Source of the DNA: Ornithodoros turicata
Lineage: Eukaryota > Arthropoda > Arachnida > Ixodida > Argasidae
Length of the DNA: 64,000 nt
Assembly: GCF_037126465.1 (NCBI RefSeq)
Contig: NC_088204.1
Location: 80,924,361-80,988,360, forward strand
Reading direction: 5' to 3'
Shown piece after piece: positions 22,001 to 32,874 of this stretch. The translations under genes and the position numbers were made by a program. Position 1 is the first letter of the stretch. The number at the start of each line of letters is the position of its first letter. Below the pieces are notes generated by a model, which had not been told where the DNA came from, searched no databases, and saw only the letters and a program-made list of their open reading frames with translations.

Positions 22001-25000
22001 TTGCTTTCTCACCGGCTCCTCCATGACATTTTTTGCCATAAAACGTGATATTCAATCCATGACAGTATTTTATTCAGGAAGTAAGCGCCGCTGCCATTGA
22101 AATGAAGCTGAACCATTGTGCGCCCACAGGGAGTGAGTGCAAAGCGTTCGAATAGACCTCTACCCAAGAAACGTCATCATGACATTGGTAGACAGATTGA
22201 AACCGACACAAATCGGAAGGAGCGGGCTGGGTTCCACGAACGCCACTTGTTCGCTGCCTCCCATTGAAAGAAAAGCAGGACCGAGGGTCGCGTCCCTTTA
22301 AGGGACCATATCGTAATCCCCTCAAGACCGTGGCTTTCGGACGCAACCTTGTTCACGTCTAGCTTCGAGCGTAGTTCAATTCTACCAAATTTGTGACGCT
22401 GTCGAACATTATGACGTCATTTGTTTACAAACAGGGAGAGCTCTATTGTTGGACATAAACGAAAACGATCTAAGCGTGTTGCACTCCTCCGCAGGCTACT
22501 CAAGGTCTATCTCAACTGCTCACGCGCGCTGCACCTGCGTAATGCTATTTTGTGTCCGAAGTAACTTGGAAGTAACTCGTTCTTTTTTTTAAGTAACTCA
22601 GTAACTGCGAGTTACATTTCAGGCTGAAGAACTTCGTTATTAACTTAGTTACATTTTGCACACGGTAACTTAACTTGTAACGAGTTCTTTTTGACGGGTA
22701 ACTTCTCAATCTATGATGCAAACACGTACGCAGAGTCGCGGTAGTCGGAAACGTGGATGCCGGAAAAAGCACCCTTCTCGGCGTTCTCACCCACGGCGAA
22801 TTGGACAACGGACGAGGGCTGGCGCGGCAGAAGCTGTTCCGGCACAAGCATGAGGTAGAGTCCGGAAGGACATCCAGTGTCGGAAACGACATCCTGGGTT
22901 TCGACTCTCGGGGCAACGTGGTCAACCAGCCCGATCCACATGGGGGACAGCTGGACTGGACAAAGATATGTGAACAGTCTTCCAAGGTGACTATTGATTG
23001 ATTGATTGTTGGTGGGTGTGATAAATCTAGGGCCTGATTGTTTCGGGTTATATTTTTCAGCGACGTCGGGGAGGGGGGGGGGGGGGGTAAATATGTGGTT
23101 ATGCTTTGCTTCAATAATTCGGGTGTAATCCGGTCAAACCGAACCCGACTCAGTCCAGTACTGGTTGGATCAGATTGAGTCGTGTGTAAATCTTCGGTTT
23201 ATTCGGCATAATACACATCCCAGTAGACACAGAGTATCAATATTTAATGTATTTAATATGTAATGTAAGAGGCTGCAGGGTTTCTGTTTTGACAGTTTGT
23301 ACGAGCGTATTTATGCATTTACAACATAGTCTCCAAAGTTATCTGTTAGTTGTGATAACTTCGGATCCCCCTGGTCCAGCAGTTTTTGGGGAAATATCCG
23401 GTTAAGCCCCTTTTTTGCTGATTTGAATCTGGAACAAATATCGGGTATAACCCTAAAAAGTCAGGCTCTAGTCTCACTTCAGCGAAGAACTTCATTGTTA
23501 AGTTTGTTAAGTACAAAGTGCTAGCGACGGGGATTCACTATCAGGAAATGTATTGTGTTGGGTTGCTCATTTTTACTATGTTTCTCATCGATTTTTGTGA
23601 CAAGTGAAAACAACGACGAAGCTTCATTTTATATGAGTGAGCCAAAAGCCGATGAGCTCTGTTGTTATTAAGAGAAAGGTTATAAACACAGTAAACGTTC
23701 AGTACATAAAGTACAGCTTCTACAACACACCACTATTTGGAATCACCAATTTAAGGGGGAAATGCGAGCGGACTTGTCCCCATTTGACCATAGCAACCCT
23801 GGGGACCTGGTCACTCCCAAAAGGGGTGGCCTTCTTTCATATTGAGCAACCAGGCCACTTTCACTGGCTTACATGAGACAGTGTAAAAGAATACATTTTC
23901 TTTTTCTCGCACTGAATACCGGCTCCCCCTTTGAAGCACTGTGCCACGATGGGAACGTCACAGTCCCCGCATTGTTGTGCCAGAATCCCATCGTCCCATT
24001 TAGTTATAATTAGGGCCTGACTTTTTAGGGTTAAACCCGTATCCACCCGATATTTACCCCCCGAACGAAATTTGTAAAATTCGGGTTTAACCCGAATCTA
24101 CCCGAAAACATCCAGGTCACGTGGCACACTCATAAGCGTGCATTAAAATAAAGTTTGATAACATTGCTAAACATTAGTTCCATGTTAAGACAAATTTTTA
24201 TTTAAAAAAAAAAATCACCTGAATACACCCGAATTCCTGACGACAGAATATGCCGTAACGGGATTTAACCCGAATACACCCGAATTTTCAAATGAAAAAT
24301 ATCACCCGATATTTACCCCCTGAATTTGGCCAAAAATAAAACCCGAAAAAGTCAGGCCCTAGTTATAATGAACCACTCTCGACATAGAAGTCCCGCACAC
24401 GGACTTGGAACTCTCCGCCTTTTTGCGTGGCAGATCCACATTCTTGTAGCACCAAAGAACAAGCTTACAGAACTGTGGACAGAGGTAACAGTTCTTCGAA
24501 TCTGAAGAACGTGGATGTAAAATGAAGAGGACAGCACAGGAGACTGTTTTCCTCTCAGTTGGGAGATATGTTTAACTCTCTTGCATGTCACGACTATCAG
24601 GGTTTCTCTGGTAGTCGTTCATGGGCGGTCGTCGTCACCCTTTCAAGCGAGGCCCCATTTTGCCGTTCCAGGTGATCACGTTCATCGACTTGGCTGGCCA
24701 CGAGCGCTATCTAAAAACGACCATTTTTGGCATGACTGGGCATGCGCCTGATTTCACCATGCTCATGGTAAGCACGTGCTGTGTTAAAACGCGACAGTGT
24801 CGCGAGGATTTGCTTTTCAAGAACCTACAGATTCAAATGTGGCGCAAAAATTTGACGACTTACTTACTGTGTTGCTACTAACGTTGTTCAATCAGTTGAA
24901 CAACGCAAGTTGCTCTGTCAGGCAAAAATTCATCCACAGTCTGACAACTGTGTCGCCACTCATAGTTATAGTTGTCGTGCGACATAACATTATGGATAGG

Positions 25001-28000
25001 GCCTGAAGTTTTCGGGAAATATTTTTTCTTAAATTCGGGGGTGGGGGGGAAATAAACATGTGCTCTAAATTCGTACGAATTTCGGTGGCAGTATGCTAAA
25101 TTCGGGAGAAATCGGGCTCAGTTACTCAAACTAACTGTACTGGTTTGGTGCAAACGGTGATGTAACTGCGTTTGCTGCCAATTAGTTAGTGTGCATTCCT
25201 ACAGATGTCTCAGAGAGGGCGATTTCCCGGGTAAAAATCGGGTTGCCCCCTAAAGAGGCAACCTTCTATTTGGGGTGCGAATTCGGGGAAGAGTCGCGTT
25301 AAACCCTAAAGCTTCGAGCTCGAATTATGGATCCTCGTCGTCTCGTTTGGCTCATCTCTCATTGCATTCAGGTCGGAGCCAATGCCGGTGTGGTGGGCAT
25401 GACAAAAGAACACCTTGGCCTTGCCCTAGCCCTGAACGTGCCTGTCTTTGTGGTGGTCACCAAGATGGACATGTGTCCTGCAAATGTCCTTCAGGATACC
25501 ATGCGGTTACTTGTCCGAATCCTCAAATCCCCCGGTGTTCGAAAGATTCCAGTCGTCGTCCATTCTGCAGACGACGTTGTCGTTTGTGCAACAAACTTTG
25601 TCTCGGAAAGGTAAATTATGGCTAGACTCTTGTGTTTTTGAGTTTTATGTCTTTAGAAAATTTTGGGGGGGTAAATATCTGGTTTTATCTCAGGAGCTGT
25701 AAAGTGGGATAAAATCTGACTATATGGATATATATCGGGTGGAAAAGCAAATTTTGGGGCGTAACATAAAAAGGGGTGCGCCTTGCACTTCAGACGAACG
25801 GCGAGACGCCGAGCAGCCGTGCTTAGAATTGTCGAGCAGTGCTCAAGTTCATTTTCGGGGGTTTTCGGGTTTTACCCTCAGTTACAGTGATGGAAATCGG
25901 GGGGTCAAAATGGGTTTTACCGAGTTTAACTGTAAGACACGACACCCTAATTATGACTTCGATAATACAAGAAATTGGGTGACTTTTGTCTCACTTTTCA
26001 GGTTATGTCCCATCTTTCAAGTGTCAAACGTGACAGGTGCCAATTTGGCTCTTCTCAAGATGTTCCTGAACCTCTTGTCAGCGCGGATGATGAGCACGGA
26101 TGCTGATCCAGCGGAGTTTCAGATCGACGATACTTACTCAGTTCCTGTAAGCTTCTTTTCTATACTGGGGAGTTGCAGAAGAAGAAATGGTGATGAAGTG
26201 GTTGCTTGTGGAACTGGTTTTATTCGCTACGGCAGTCCCGCTCGGTTCGGAATTATACACATCAAACTGTTACGTGGCATTTGCTGGTCCTGATTTTTCT
26301 CACAGTATCTTTCGCAACTATAATTGTTGCTAGAAGCATGCTGTAAACAAAGAGTAACATTACTCAACTGTAACATCAAGTTTATTTTTAGCTTTACGCA
26401 TTGCTTTAGCATAACATTGCTCTGGGAGTGAAGAAAGGGAATGATGTTCTTCCCATCTAGGGAGTCGGAACTGTCGTGTCTGGCACAACGTTAAAAGGAA
26501 TCGTCCACCTAAACGATGTCCTCTTGTTGGGTCCTGACCCTCTTGGCCACTTCCAACCGGTTGCAGTGAAGTCCATTCATCGCAAACGCATGCCCGTGAA
26601 AGAGGTCCGAGGCGGACAGACGGCATCCTTTGCGTTGAAAAAGGTACTGTGAAGTACCTACCTCGTAAACTATGAAGACATCGGAGTTACTTCGGAGCTT
26701 CATGTTTTATCATGTTTTATGATGCACATTTCACGAATTTCGTTGTATTGCACTTTACAGTAACGAGGTTTGAGTGTATTTTTATGTAGGCATCGTTTTA
26801 TTTTTGTTTGGTATAATACATTTCTATTGGTTTCATTGTTTCAGTTCTCTTAGTGTTAACGAGTTTGATAGTCTCAGCTCATCCTGTGCCTAAAAAACTT
26901 CAAATTTGATACGGGGTGTTTCACCTAATGCGATAAAAAATCAACTTGTCTGAATAATATGGGGTCAATGCAATGATTTTTTTTTACACAAACAAAAAGA
27001 GCCTGGCAACTTGCGCGCCTCGAAACGGCGGTTTTCACTTTTTCTTTTTTTGCAGGTGTACGTAGTAGTGAATGTATTTGCAGTAGAGCGGGGTAAATGC
27101 AGCATGCGCTTTCTCTTTTTTTTTTTTTTTCGAAAAGGTTGACTTGGCAAATTTTGGAGTCGAATTTGGAAAACTCAATTTCTTGCGAATTAAATTTGAT
27201 AATGGTCTCCGGAAGTCATGGCAAAATCTTCACCAAGATAAATGGCATTGGCCCCGCAATGTTCAGACAAGTAGGTTTTTTAATGCATCTTTTATTACTT
27301 TAGGTGAGACACCCTGTATATTACTCGGTAGATGAGTGGAAACACAGATCAGCATTCACGTAATTTTTACGCCGTAGCAAGTGAAGCGGTCGGACATCCG
27401 CAAGGGCATGGTCCTGGTCTCGACCAAGTTGGAACCAAAGTCCTGCTGGGAGTTCGAGGGCGAGATTCTCGTCCTTCACCATCCCACCACCATCAGTCCA
27501 CGTTACCAAGCCATGGGTAATATTTACGCTACTATTCAGAGAAAAATCGATGTTACCCAAAATGATACCGTTGTTCTTATCATTCAAATGCAAATGGAAA
27601 TTGTGCAGTTCATTGCGGCAGCATCCGACAGACAGCATCCATCCTATCCATGTCAATGGACTGCCTGCGCACGGGCGACAAAGCCCTTGTCCATTTCCGC
27701 TTCATCAAGAACCCGGAGTACCTGCGGCCAGGGATGAGACTGGTGTTCCGCGAAGGGCGCACCAAAGCTGTGGGGAATGTCTTACGTCTTCTAGCAGGAC
27801 CTGGGCCTCTCAGCATCAGCAGACAAGTGAGGCCAGTGAAGGCTCGCCATCCTGAGAATGGGGAGGCACAGGAGAATTCAGGTATCCAGAGGTGTATCAT
27901 CATTAACCTTCTAGTGTCCAGTCAAGGATAACCGTGGTAGACTTCTATTATTGGTTTGATATTTTGCTTATGGAAAATGCGGCTTGTCGATCTTCAGCGA

Positions 28001-29107
28001 ATCTGCTGAAGAGCAACCGACTGGTCGATCTGCAGCGAATCTGCCACAGAGCAACTGACTGGTCGATCTGGAGCTAGGTCTTCGGGGAATCTGCCACAGA
28101 GCAACTGACTGGTCGATCTGGAGTGAGGTCTTCAGCGAATCTGCCACAGAGCAACTGACTGGTCGATCTGGATTGAGGTCTTCAGCGAATCTGCCACAGA
28201 GCAACCGACTGGTCGATCTTTAGCTAGGTCTTCAGCGAATCTGCCACAGAGCAACCGACTGGTCGATCTTTAGCTAGGTCTTCAGCGAATCTGCCACAGA
28301 GCAACCGACTGGTCGATCTGGAGCTAGGTCTTCAGCGAATCTGCCACAGAGCAACCGACTGGTCGATCTTTAGCTAGGTCTTCAGCGAATCTGCCACAGA
28401 GCAACCGACTGGTCGATCTGGACCTAGGTCTTCAGCGAATCTGCCACAGAGCAACTGACTGGTCGATCTGGAGCAAGGCCTTCAGCAAATCTGCCACAGA
28501 ACAACGGAATCCAGTCCAGCGAAAAGCAATCGTGCTCCGTCAAAGAGCTTCACGGAGATCATTCCCCCGCATGCAGCAAACCTGGCGAGTCAGCCCAACG
28601 CTTACTGTTGTCGAGCCTCACAAGATCCGGAAATTACGACAGTGATTTGTTGGAGTGCTGGCTGAAACCACGCTTTCTTGGCACAACAACAAAGAGTGCT
28701 TCGCCGTGGAGCGAGTTGATCTCAAACGACATGTGTTGCTACTGTCCATCTGAGATGCGAAAACTGCTTTCACCCAAGAATCTGCTTTTCCACCAGATGT
28801 CGTCTGATTTTGCCATTTTACAGTCCCCGTAATGAACCCCGATTTATACCCACCAATTTTCCACAACAAAAAAGAAAAATTGAAAACACAAGGGCCTGAA
28901 TATACCAGAAGTCTGCCATGTCAAAAGATTTTTTACAAATACTGAGTGGAACTTGAGGCTTAATCGCGACGGTATATTTTCTTTGCAGAACCAGCACACG
29001 AGCAGTCATCCCCACAACACCACGGAAGGCCAGACAATGAACCGCAAAAGGCGAGCAAACGCAATCGCGGCGGACGCTTCAGGGGCCCACGGGCTCCCGT
29101 CGTTTAA
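16046..29107 (+). CDS. GTPBP1: GTPBP1 (translational GTPase-like, GTP-binding protein 1)
   Basis: GTPBP1 belongs to the EF1A-like translational GTPases, with roles reported in mRNA turnover and relief of stalled ribosomes. Exons: 16046-16165, 18084-18192, 19341-19521, 22734-22986, 24672-24767, 25372-25610, 26002-26146, 26461-26643, 27378-27516, 27609-27881, 28989-29107. All junctions are GT-AG and phase-consistent, giving 618 residues (human GTPBP1 is about 670). G1 GNVDAGKST is at about 142-150, the switch-I region GRTSSV lies downstream in the same exon, G3 DLAGHE is at 227-232, and G4 TKMD is at 283-286. The later part has [33 protein letters not shown] and [18 protein letters not shown], which match GTPBP1 rather than GTPBP2 (GTPBP2 has DLAGHHKY at G3). 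The C-terminus is a basic, RG-rich tail. The start ATG has AAAA before it and begins a short family-typical N-terminus. Confidence 0.96.
17451..17590. repeat. Inverted repeat, ~43-bp arms
   Basis: GTCTGGCTAAGCAGCAGAAAAGAAACACAGACAAGGGTGAGTA is repeated in inverted form at about 17546-17588, separated by a poly-T-rich loop. It lies in GTPBP1 intron 1 and may be a small fold-back element. Confidence 0.8.
17677..17891. mobile_element. Tc1/mariner-like MITE, 215 bp
   Basis: The inverted termini CAGCTTGGGACAAAAGTTCA and AAACTTTTGTCCCAAGCTG are both flanked by TA. The TA target is characteristic of Tc1/mariner. Non-coding; in GTPBP1 intron 1. Confidence 0.85.
18430..18570 (+). mobile_element. LINE 3' end fragment with A/T-rich tail
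   Basis: The segment contains GGTACCTCGTCAGGCTTATGCCTTTTG followed by an AAATAAATATATAAATAAA tail. This is the layout of a truncated non-LTR retrotransposon 3' end. It lies in GTPBP1 intron 2. Family not determined. Confidence 0.45.
18711..19206. repeat. Tandem repeat, ~168-bp unit, about 3 copies
   Basis: The word CCGTAGCAGACGACAG recurs at about 18718, 18880 and 19048. The unit runs through ATGATGATGATAATG, CATCTCCCGTGGGACATCCACCGC and GTACGCCGAAGTACAAAG. The last two units are almost identical. The unit length being a multiple of three produces a long but meaningless minus-strand open frame. It is in GTPBP1 intron 2. Confidence 0.9.
19896..20072. mobile_element. hAT-like MITE with CAGGGTG termini
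   Basis: It begins CAGGGTGATCCGAAACC and ends GGTTCGACACCCTG, the same terminus as the larger hAT element at 20745-21963. The flanks give only a poor 8-bp duplication, so boundaries are less sure. It is in GTPBP1 intron 3. Confidence 0.55.
20745..21963. mobile_element. hAT element (inner, nested), 1,219 bp
   Basis: The 8-bp duplication CTTTTAAC is exact on both sides (20737-20744, 21964-21971). Terminal inverted repeats are CAGGGTGTCGAACCGAACC and GCGGTTCGACACCCTG, extended by repeated GAACCCGAACC words. No recognisable transposase, so it is non-autonomous. Confidence 0.92.
22151..22449. mobile_element. MITE family C, copy 2 (inverted)
   Basis: Reverse-oriented counterpart of 9762-10053, starting AATAGACCTCTACCCAAG and ending CAGGGAGAGCTCTATTG. 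It lies inside the outer hAT element. Confidence 0.7.
23029..23469. mobile_element. Diverged relative of MITE family A
   Basis: It starts AGGGCCTGATTGTTTCGGGTT and ends ACCCTAAAAAGTCAGGCTCT, like family A, but the interior is different and contains a G run. Located in GTPBP1 intron 4. Confidence 0.6.
24012..24360 (+). mobile_element. 349-bp MITE, family A, copy 2
   Basis: Near-identical to 5832-6181, with the same orientation and termini. AGTTATAAT is duplicated on the two sides (24002-24010 and 24361-24369), consistent with a 9-bp target duplication if the base at 24011 belongs to the element. It is in GTPBP1 intron 4. Confidence 0.88.
24998..25320. mobile_element. Degenerate relative of MITE family A
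   Basis: It begins AGGGCCTGAAGTTTTCGGG and has the family's TTCGGG-rich interior and a GTTAAACCCTAAA word near the right end. The terminus itself is eroded. In GTPBP1 intron 5, directly before exon 6. Confidence 0.4.
26912..27316. mobile_element. Mariner-like MITE, 405 bp
   Basis: Termini CGGGGTGTTTCACCTAATGCG and TTTAGGTGAGACACCCTG are inverted and flanked by TA. A truncated copy is in RINT1 (7878-8220), and an element with similar ends is at 57246-57534. It lies in GTPBP1 intron 8, ending about 60 bp before exon 9. Confidence 0.8.
27978..28505. repeat. 50-bp minisatellite, about 10 copies
   Basis: The unit is CTGCCACAGAGCAAC(T/C)GACT followed by GGTCGATCTGGAGCTAGGTC and TTCAGCGAAT, spaced exactly 50 bp. 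The first units are shorter or diverged; the central ones differ by one to four bases. It lies in the last GTPBP1 intron. Confidence 0.95.
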
Positions 29108-30142
29108 GGTGTATGCCAATGGACCTGGCAAAAACAAAAAAAAAGAGAGAGAGACACAGGATTTTACTATGGTTGGAGTGCTCCATAGAATAGTGCTGTT
29201 ATTGGATCATATTTTGCCTTTTTGGATTGTGTCTGAGCTTCTGGCTTTGCAGGGGCTGTTTGAGCTGTGTTAATTTCCTGACTGTCACTTTTCTCAGTTA
29301 GTTATCTTCTTTACAAACAGTATGTACAAATTGTCCATGGATAAACCTTACAGTTGTTTCTCCACCTTCTGCAGTGTCTCGTCTCCTGCTTTTAATTTGA
29401 GTGACAATTATGGAGCTTACATGTGTACCCTGGTATCACAGCCTCACACATGGTGCTGGTTGCATCTCTAGACAGAAACTGTGAACGTGTATCTGGTAAT
29501 GCCATCAACATTACAGACGGATACACGTACATGTAGCTCGGACATTACGTTAGTCCTAGTTTCTTTATCAAACAAAAAGGTCCCTCGCATGTTTTCACCG
29601 CTTAAATTTGCTCGGTCATCAGAAGGTAAGTAGACATTGCAGGAAGAGAAGGAACAACTGCAGCTTTAGACTTCTGTTAGACACCTGGATTATCCTTCCT
29701 CGAGAACTGCAAGATCTTACCGTGAAGAATCTGAATTGAGAACTACCAAAGATGTCAGAGTGTCATCATCCCATGTACGGACGTAAGAAGACAACTTAAT
29801 GCCGAAGGAATTTACCGCAATACTTGTCACTTGCAATATGTGAATGTTTGCTGTGATCAGACACTCTGCCTTTCTGTTAACATTGCTTTAGGTTGTGCTG
29901 TTTTTGGTATTGATGTGCTTCAGCTCCATCTTCACCATGTACCGTCAAGTGTGGAATGGCACCGTTGTGATTTTGTGTTATCAATGCGGTGTAATGTTTC
30001 GTTGCAAGGGTTGATCACGCAGAAGTCATATAGAAATACTGGTAGAGTAAAATTTTAAGCGTAATATTTGTTGATGTTGTTTCTACTAAGTTAGTGGAAA
30101 AAGAGGAAATCATTTTTCTTCTTCTTTCTATATGGTTGATTA

Positions 30143-30936
30143 CAGTGCAATCCCGTTAATTCAAACTCGAAAAGGACAGGAGAATTGTTCGAATAAAGCG
30201 GAGTTCGAACAAATGGGAGTCGCTCTGAATGAAGACCTCATGCTCTGGCAGCGCATACTGTCTGCGTCGGAGACGCGTGCATTGGCCTTGCCGCACGTTC
30301 GCGGTCACGCGATGCCGGAAATACAAGAGGCTCAATCATATTCCAAAATATTTATTTACGGACAAGCATCAAAACATCTCGGGCCTGAAATCGATCTGTG
30401 ATTCGCATTCGAATTCATTTCTTTTGCCGCGGCACGAACATCATCCTGGGCGACGTTGAACAGAACCCCGCGAACGGGAATACCGCTGACACAATCCGGT
30501 AAAATATCGGCCGTCATCCACGGCTTTGTGGTCAAAAGGAAGGGTCTTCCCTCCCATAAAACAGAACCGCGTGGCTTACTTGCTTTGCCGACCATGGAAG
30601 CGGCAGCCTTCTGTAAGCCAGTCGCGTTTGCGCACACCATACCGTGATTAGTTCGTTTGCCCGTCTTTCCTCCCGCACGAGCATCCTCTTTATAAGTAAT
30701 AGTATTTTTTTAGTAATCTCAGCACTTAGTAGAGGAGTACAAACGAACTAGTCACTAAAGGTGTCAGGCACACACACGCCAGCAACGCGCCGCGCCGATC
30801 GTCGCGCTGCAGGACCGGAGCGTAGTCAGGCGCGGTCGACCAATCTCGTTCGAATTACCGTGCGTTTTTCTCCATTCAAGTACACGCGAGCGTCAGTTCG
30901 AATTATCCGGAAGTTCGAATTAACGGGATTGCACTG
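30143..30936 (-). mobile_element. Pogo/Tigger element, internally deleted, 794 bp
   Basis: The inverted termini CAGTGCAATCCCGTTAATTC and GAATTAACGGGATTGCACTG are flanked by TA. On the minus strand, about 30640-30356, a frame contains GKASKPR and, 19 residues later, KPWMTADIL. These match the 'GK..KPR...KAWMT' stretch before the catalytic core of Tigger transposases. The DNA-binding N-terminus and the remaining catalytic part are missing, so the copy is dead. Confidence 0.75.
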
Positions 30937-32874
30937 TATTGACATATTGAAGAAAGCAACTGGGCACAGAGGGGTTCCTGGGTGGTACCGCTCTGTTCCT
31001 TTTGTATTGTTGCCCGAAGAACAGGATGACACCAAACGTTCACACTGTACGTATTCAGCCAGCATAGTGCAGAAAGACCCTGTCAAAACCCGGAAGATTC
31101 AAGACTATTCTGTAAGGTGCATTGTTCATGGGTAGTTTTCACACAGTTTCTGTATTTTTTTATATTTTTTATTTAATCTACTCTTGTGGCACGTGCAAGA
31201 CTGAATACCCTGAGGTCGTCATGAGGTCACTGGAAGTTAATAATGAAAGTTAACAGTCTTCTAAAAAAATCTTCATGGCAAGGTCTGGCAGCTATTTCGC
31301 TTGAACAAAGTTGTCTTCGATACCCTTTCTGCTTCTGTATTCAAGGAGTGTGTGTGCAGCACCGTTTTACTTTACAGACTGGCTTCATTGTAAATTGCAT
31401 AACATTGTGGTTTGCACCTCAGTTCACGCAGAAAACAGTGATACCCACTAAGTTTCTAAATATCTATTAAGTAAGACGTTCATCTCTTTATTACATTGAG
31501 TTCAGCACCGCTAGTGCTTGTCCTGGCAAATGCCATGGCCTCAGGAGCTCTTCAGGCTCCTTAGATCCAGGGCGTACTGCGGGAGGTGCAGCCGATGTAA
31601 TTCATTCAAAATATGTACAGTACAAGACGTTTTTAATGTGTGGCTTACTTTTTTTTTACCTGCTGCTTTGTGTGGATTGTGACAGCAATATTTCTTTGGA
31701 GCCTAAAGGGTAGATATTCCCAGTGATCACTATAGTTGATACCTTTGGTCAATACATTGAATAAAGAGTCCCAACATTGATATGCTTGTGTATACTCCAG
31801 CTTTGTCTTATTGTTCCAGTTAGTGTCCAGTAACAGGCTTACGGAAAGAGTGGAAAGAGAGAAAGTACAACAAGATAGTATGACAGCACGTAGCGTTGTT
31901 GAAACATTGCCGTCTGCTAATAGGAGGTGGTTCACAGATCTATCCCCAGTTGGTTACAGACTGTGTTGGTCCTGAAACGTACAGGTTTCAGGACCTTTTG
32001 TTTTCTTTCTTTTCCCCGTAACTACTACCACCACTACTATGGTAACTACCACTACTGCGATGAAATGTCAACAAGGCGTACCAAGCCTGACAAGTAGCGC
32101 ACCAGAGTGGACAGGGCATGCACTTTGTGGTAACTCTATAATATCGTGCTGTAAGCTTGGAAGACCCGACACCGGCTGTGTTGTCAGAGGTTTGTAGTCA
32201 CTTTTTTTAAAGTGAAACCCGTGTACAACGATATTGACGGTAATCGCGAATTCCATCGATATACAGGGGTTGACCTAACCAGCGCGTCCCCAAAAAGTCG
32301 CGCGCCACCCCGCGTGTAGCAAAAGACATAGAAACAGATGCTAAAAAGAAAAAAAAGACGCAGAGCTGTGTGACATCGTACTGTCTTTGGAAAACAGCGA
32401 CCAGAACTCGTACAGTGAACCATGGGAGCATATCAGGATCGCTTCTGGCAACATTACACGTCACCATTCCGCAAGTCGGCTTCACCTAAGGGCTGCGTGC
32501 TTCCGGGGAAGCTTGCTCTAGAATACGCGCGCGACTCGCGGGTGGAAAGCACGTGCTGGGCCTTTTGAATCAGCTCGCGAATTTGAGCAGTATTGACCAA
32601 ATACGGAGACACAAAAGCGTCAACACCGACCTCTTTCACTGACAGTATTGGAAAATGAACAGTCGCTGTATATTTTCTTGTCTCTCTCTCTTAAAAAAAA
32701 AAATATTCGGATGATACGAATTTTTTCGGCTACCCCGTGAGATTCGTATAATCGAGATTCTACTGTATCTTATCGCGGCGAGGTTACGCGCACGGGACGG
32801 CGTCCAACATCGTTATACGAGTTCTCGGAACCGCGGGCTCCATCGCTGTACGCGGGTCGTTTCCCCATAGAAAC

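Larger units (their letters stand above)
20571..22715. mobile_element. hAT element (outer of a nested pair), 2,145 bp
   Basis: The target duplication ATGCAAAC flanks it exactly (20563-20570 and 22716-22723). It starts CAGAGTTCGAGGTAACTCGTT and ends with a loosely inverted GGGTAACTTCTCAATCTATG. Both subterminal parts are rich in AACTCGTTAC words. No transposase frame was seen. It contains a second hAT and MITE family C. Its right end is only 18 bp from GTPBP1 exon 4. Confidence 0.85.

Noticed and set aside
27978..28505. CRISPR-like array of regular repeats
   Set aside because: The 50-bp units are contiguous with no unique spacers, in a eukaryotic intron; it is a minisatellite.
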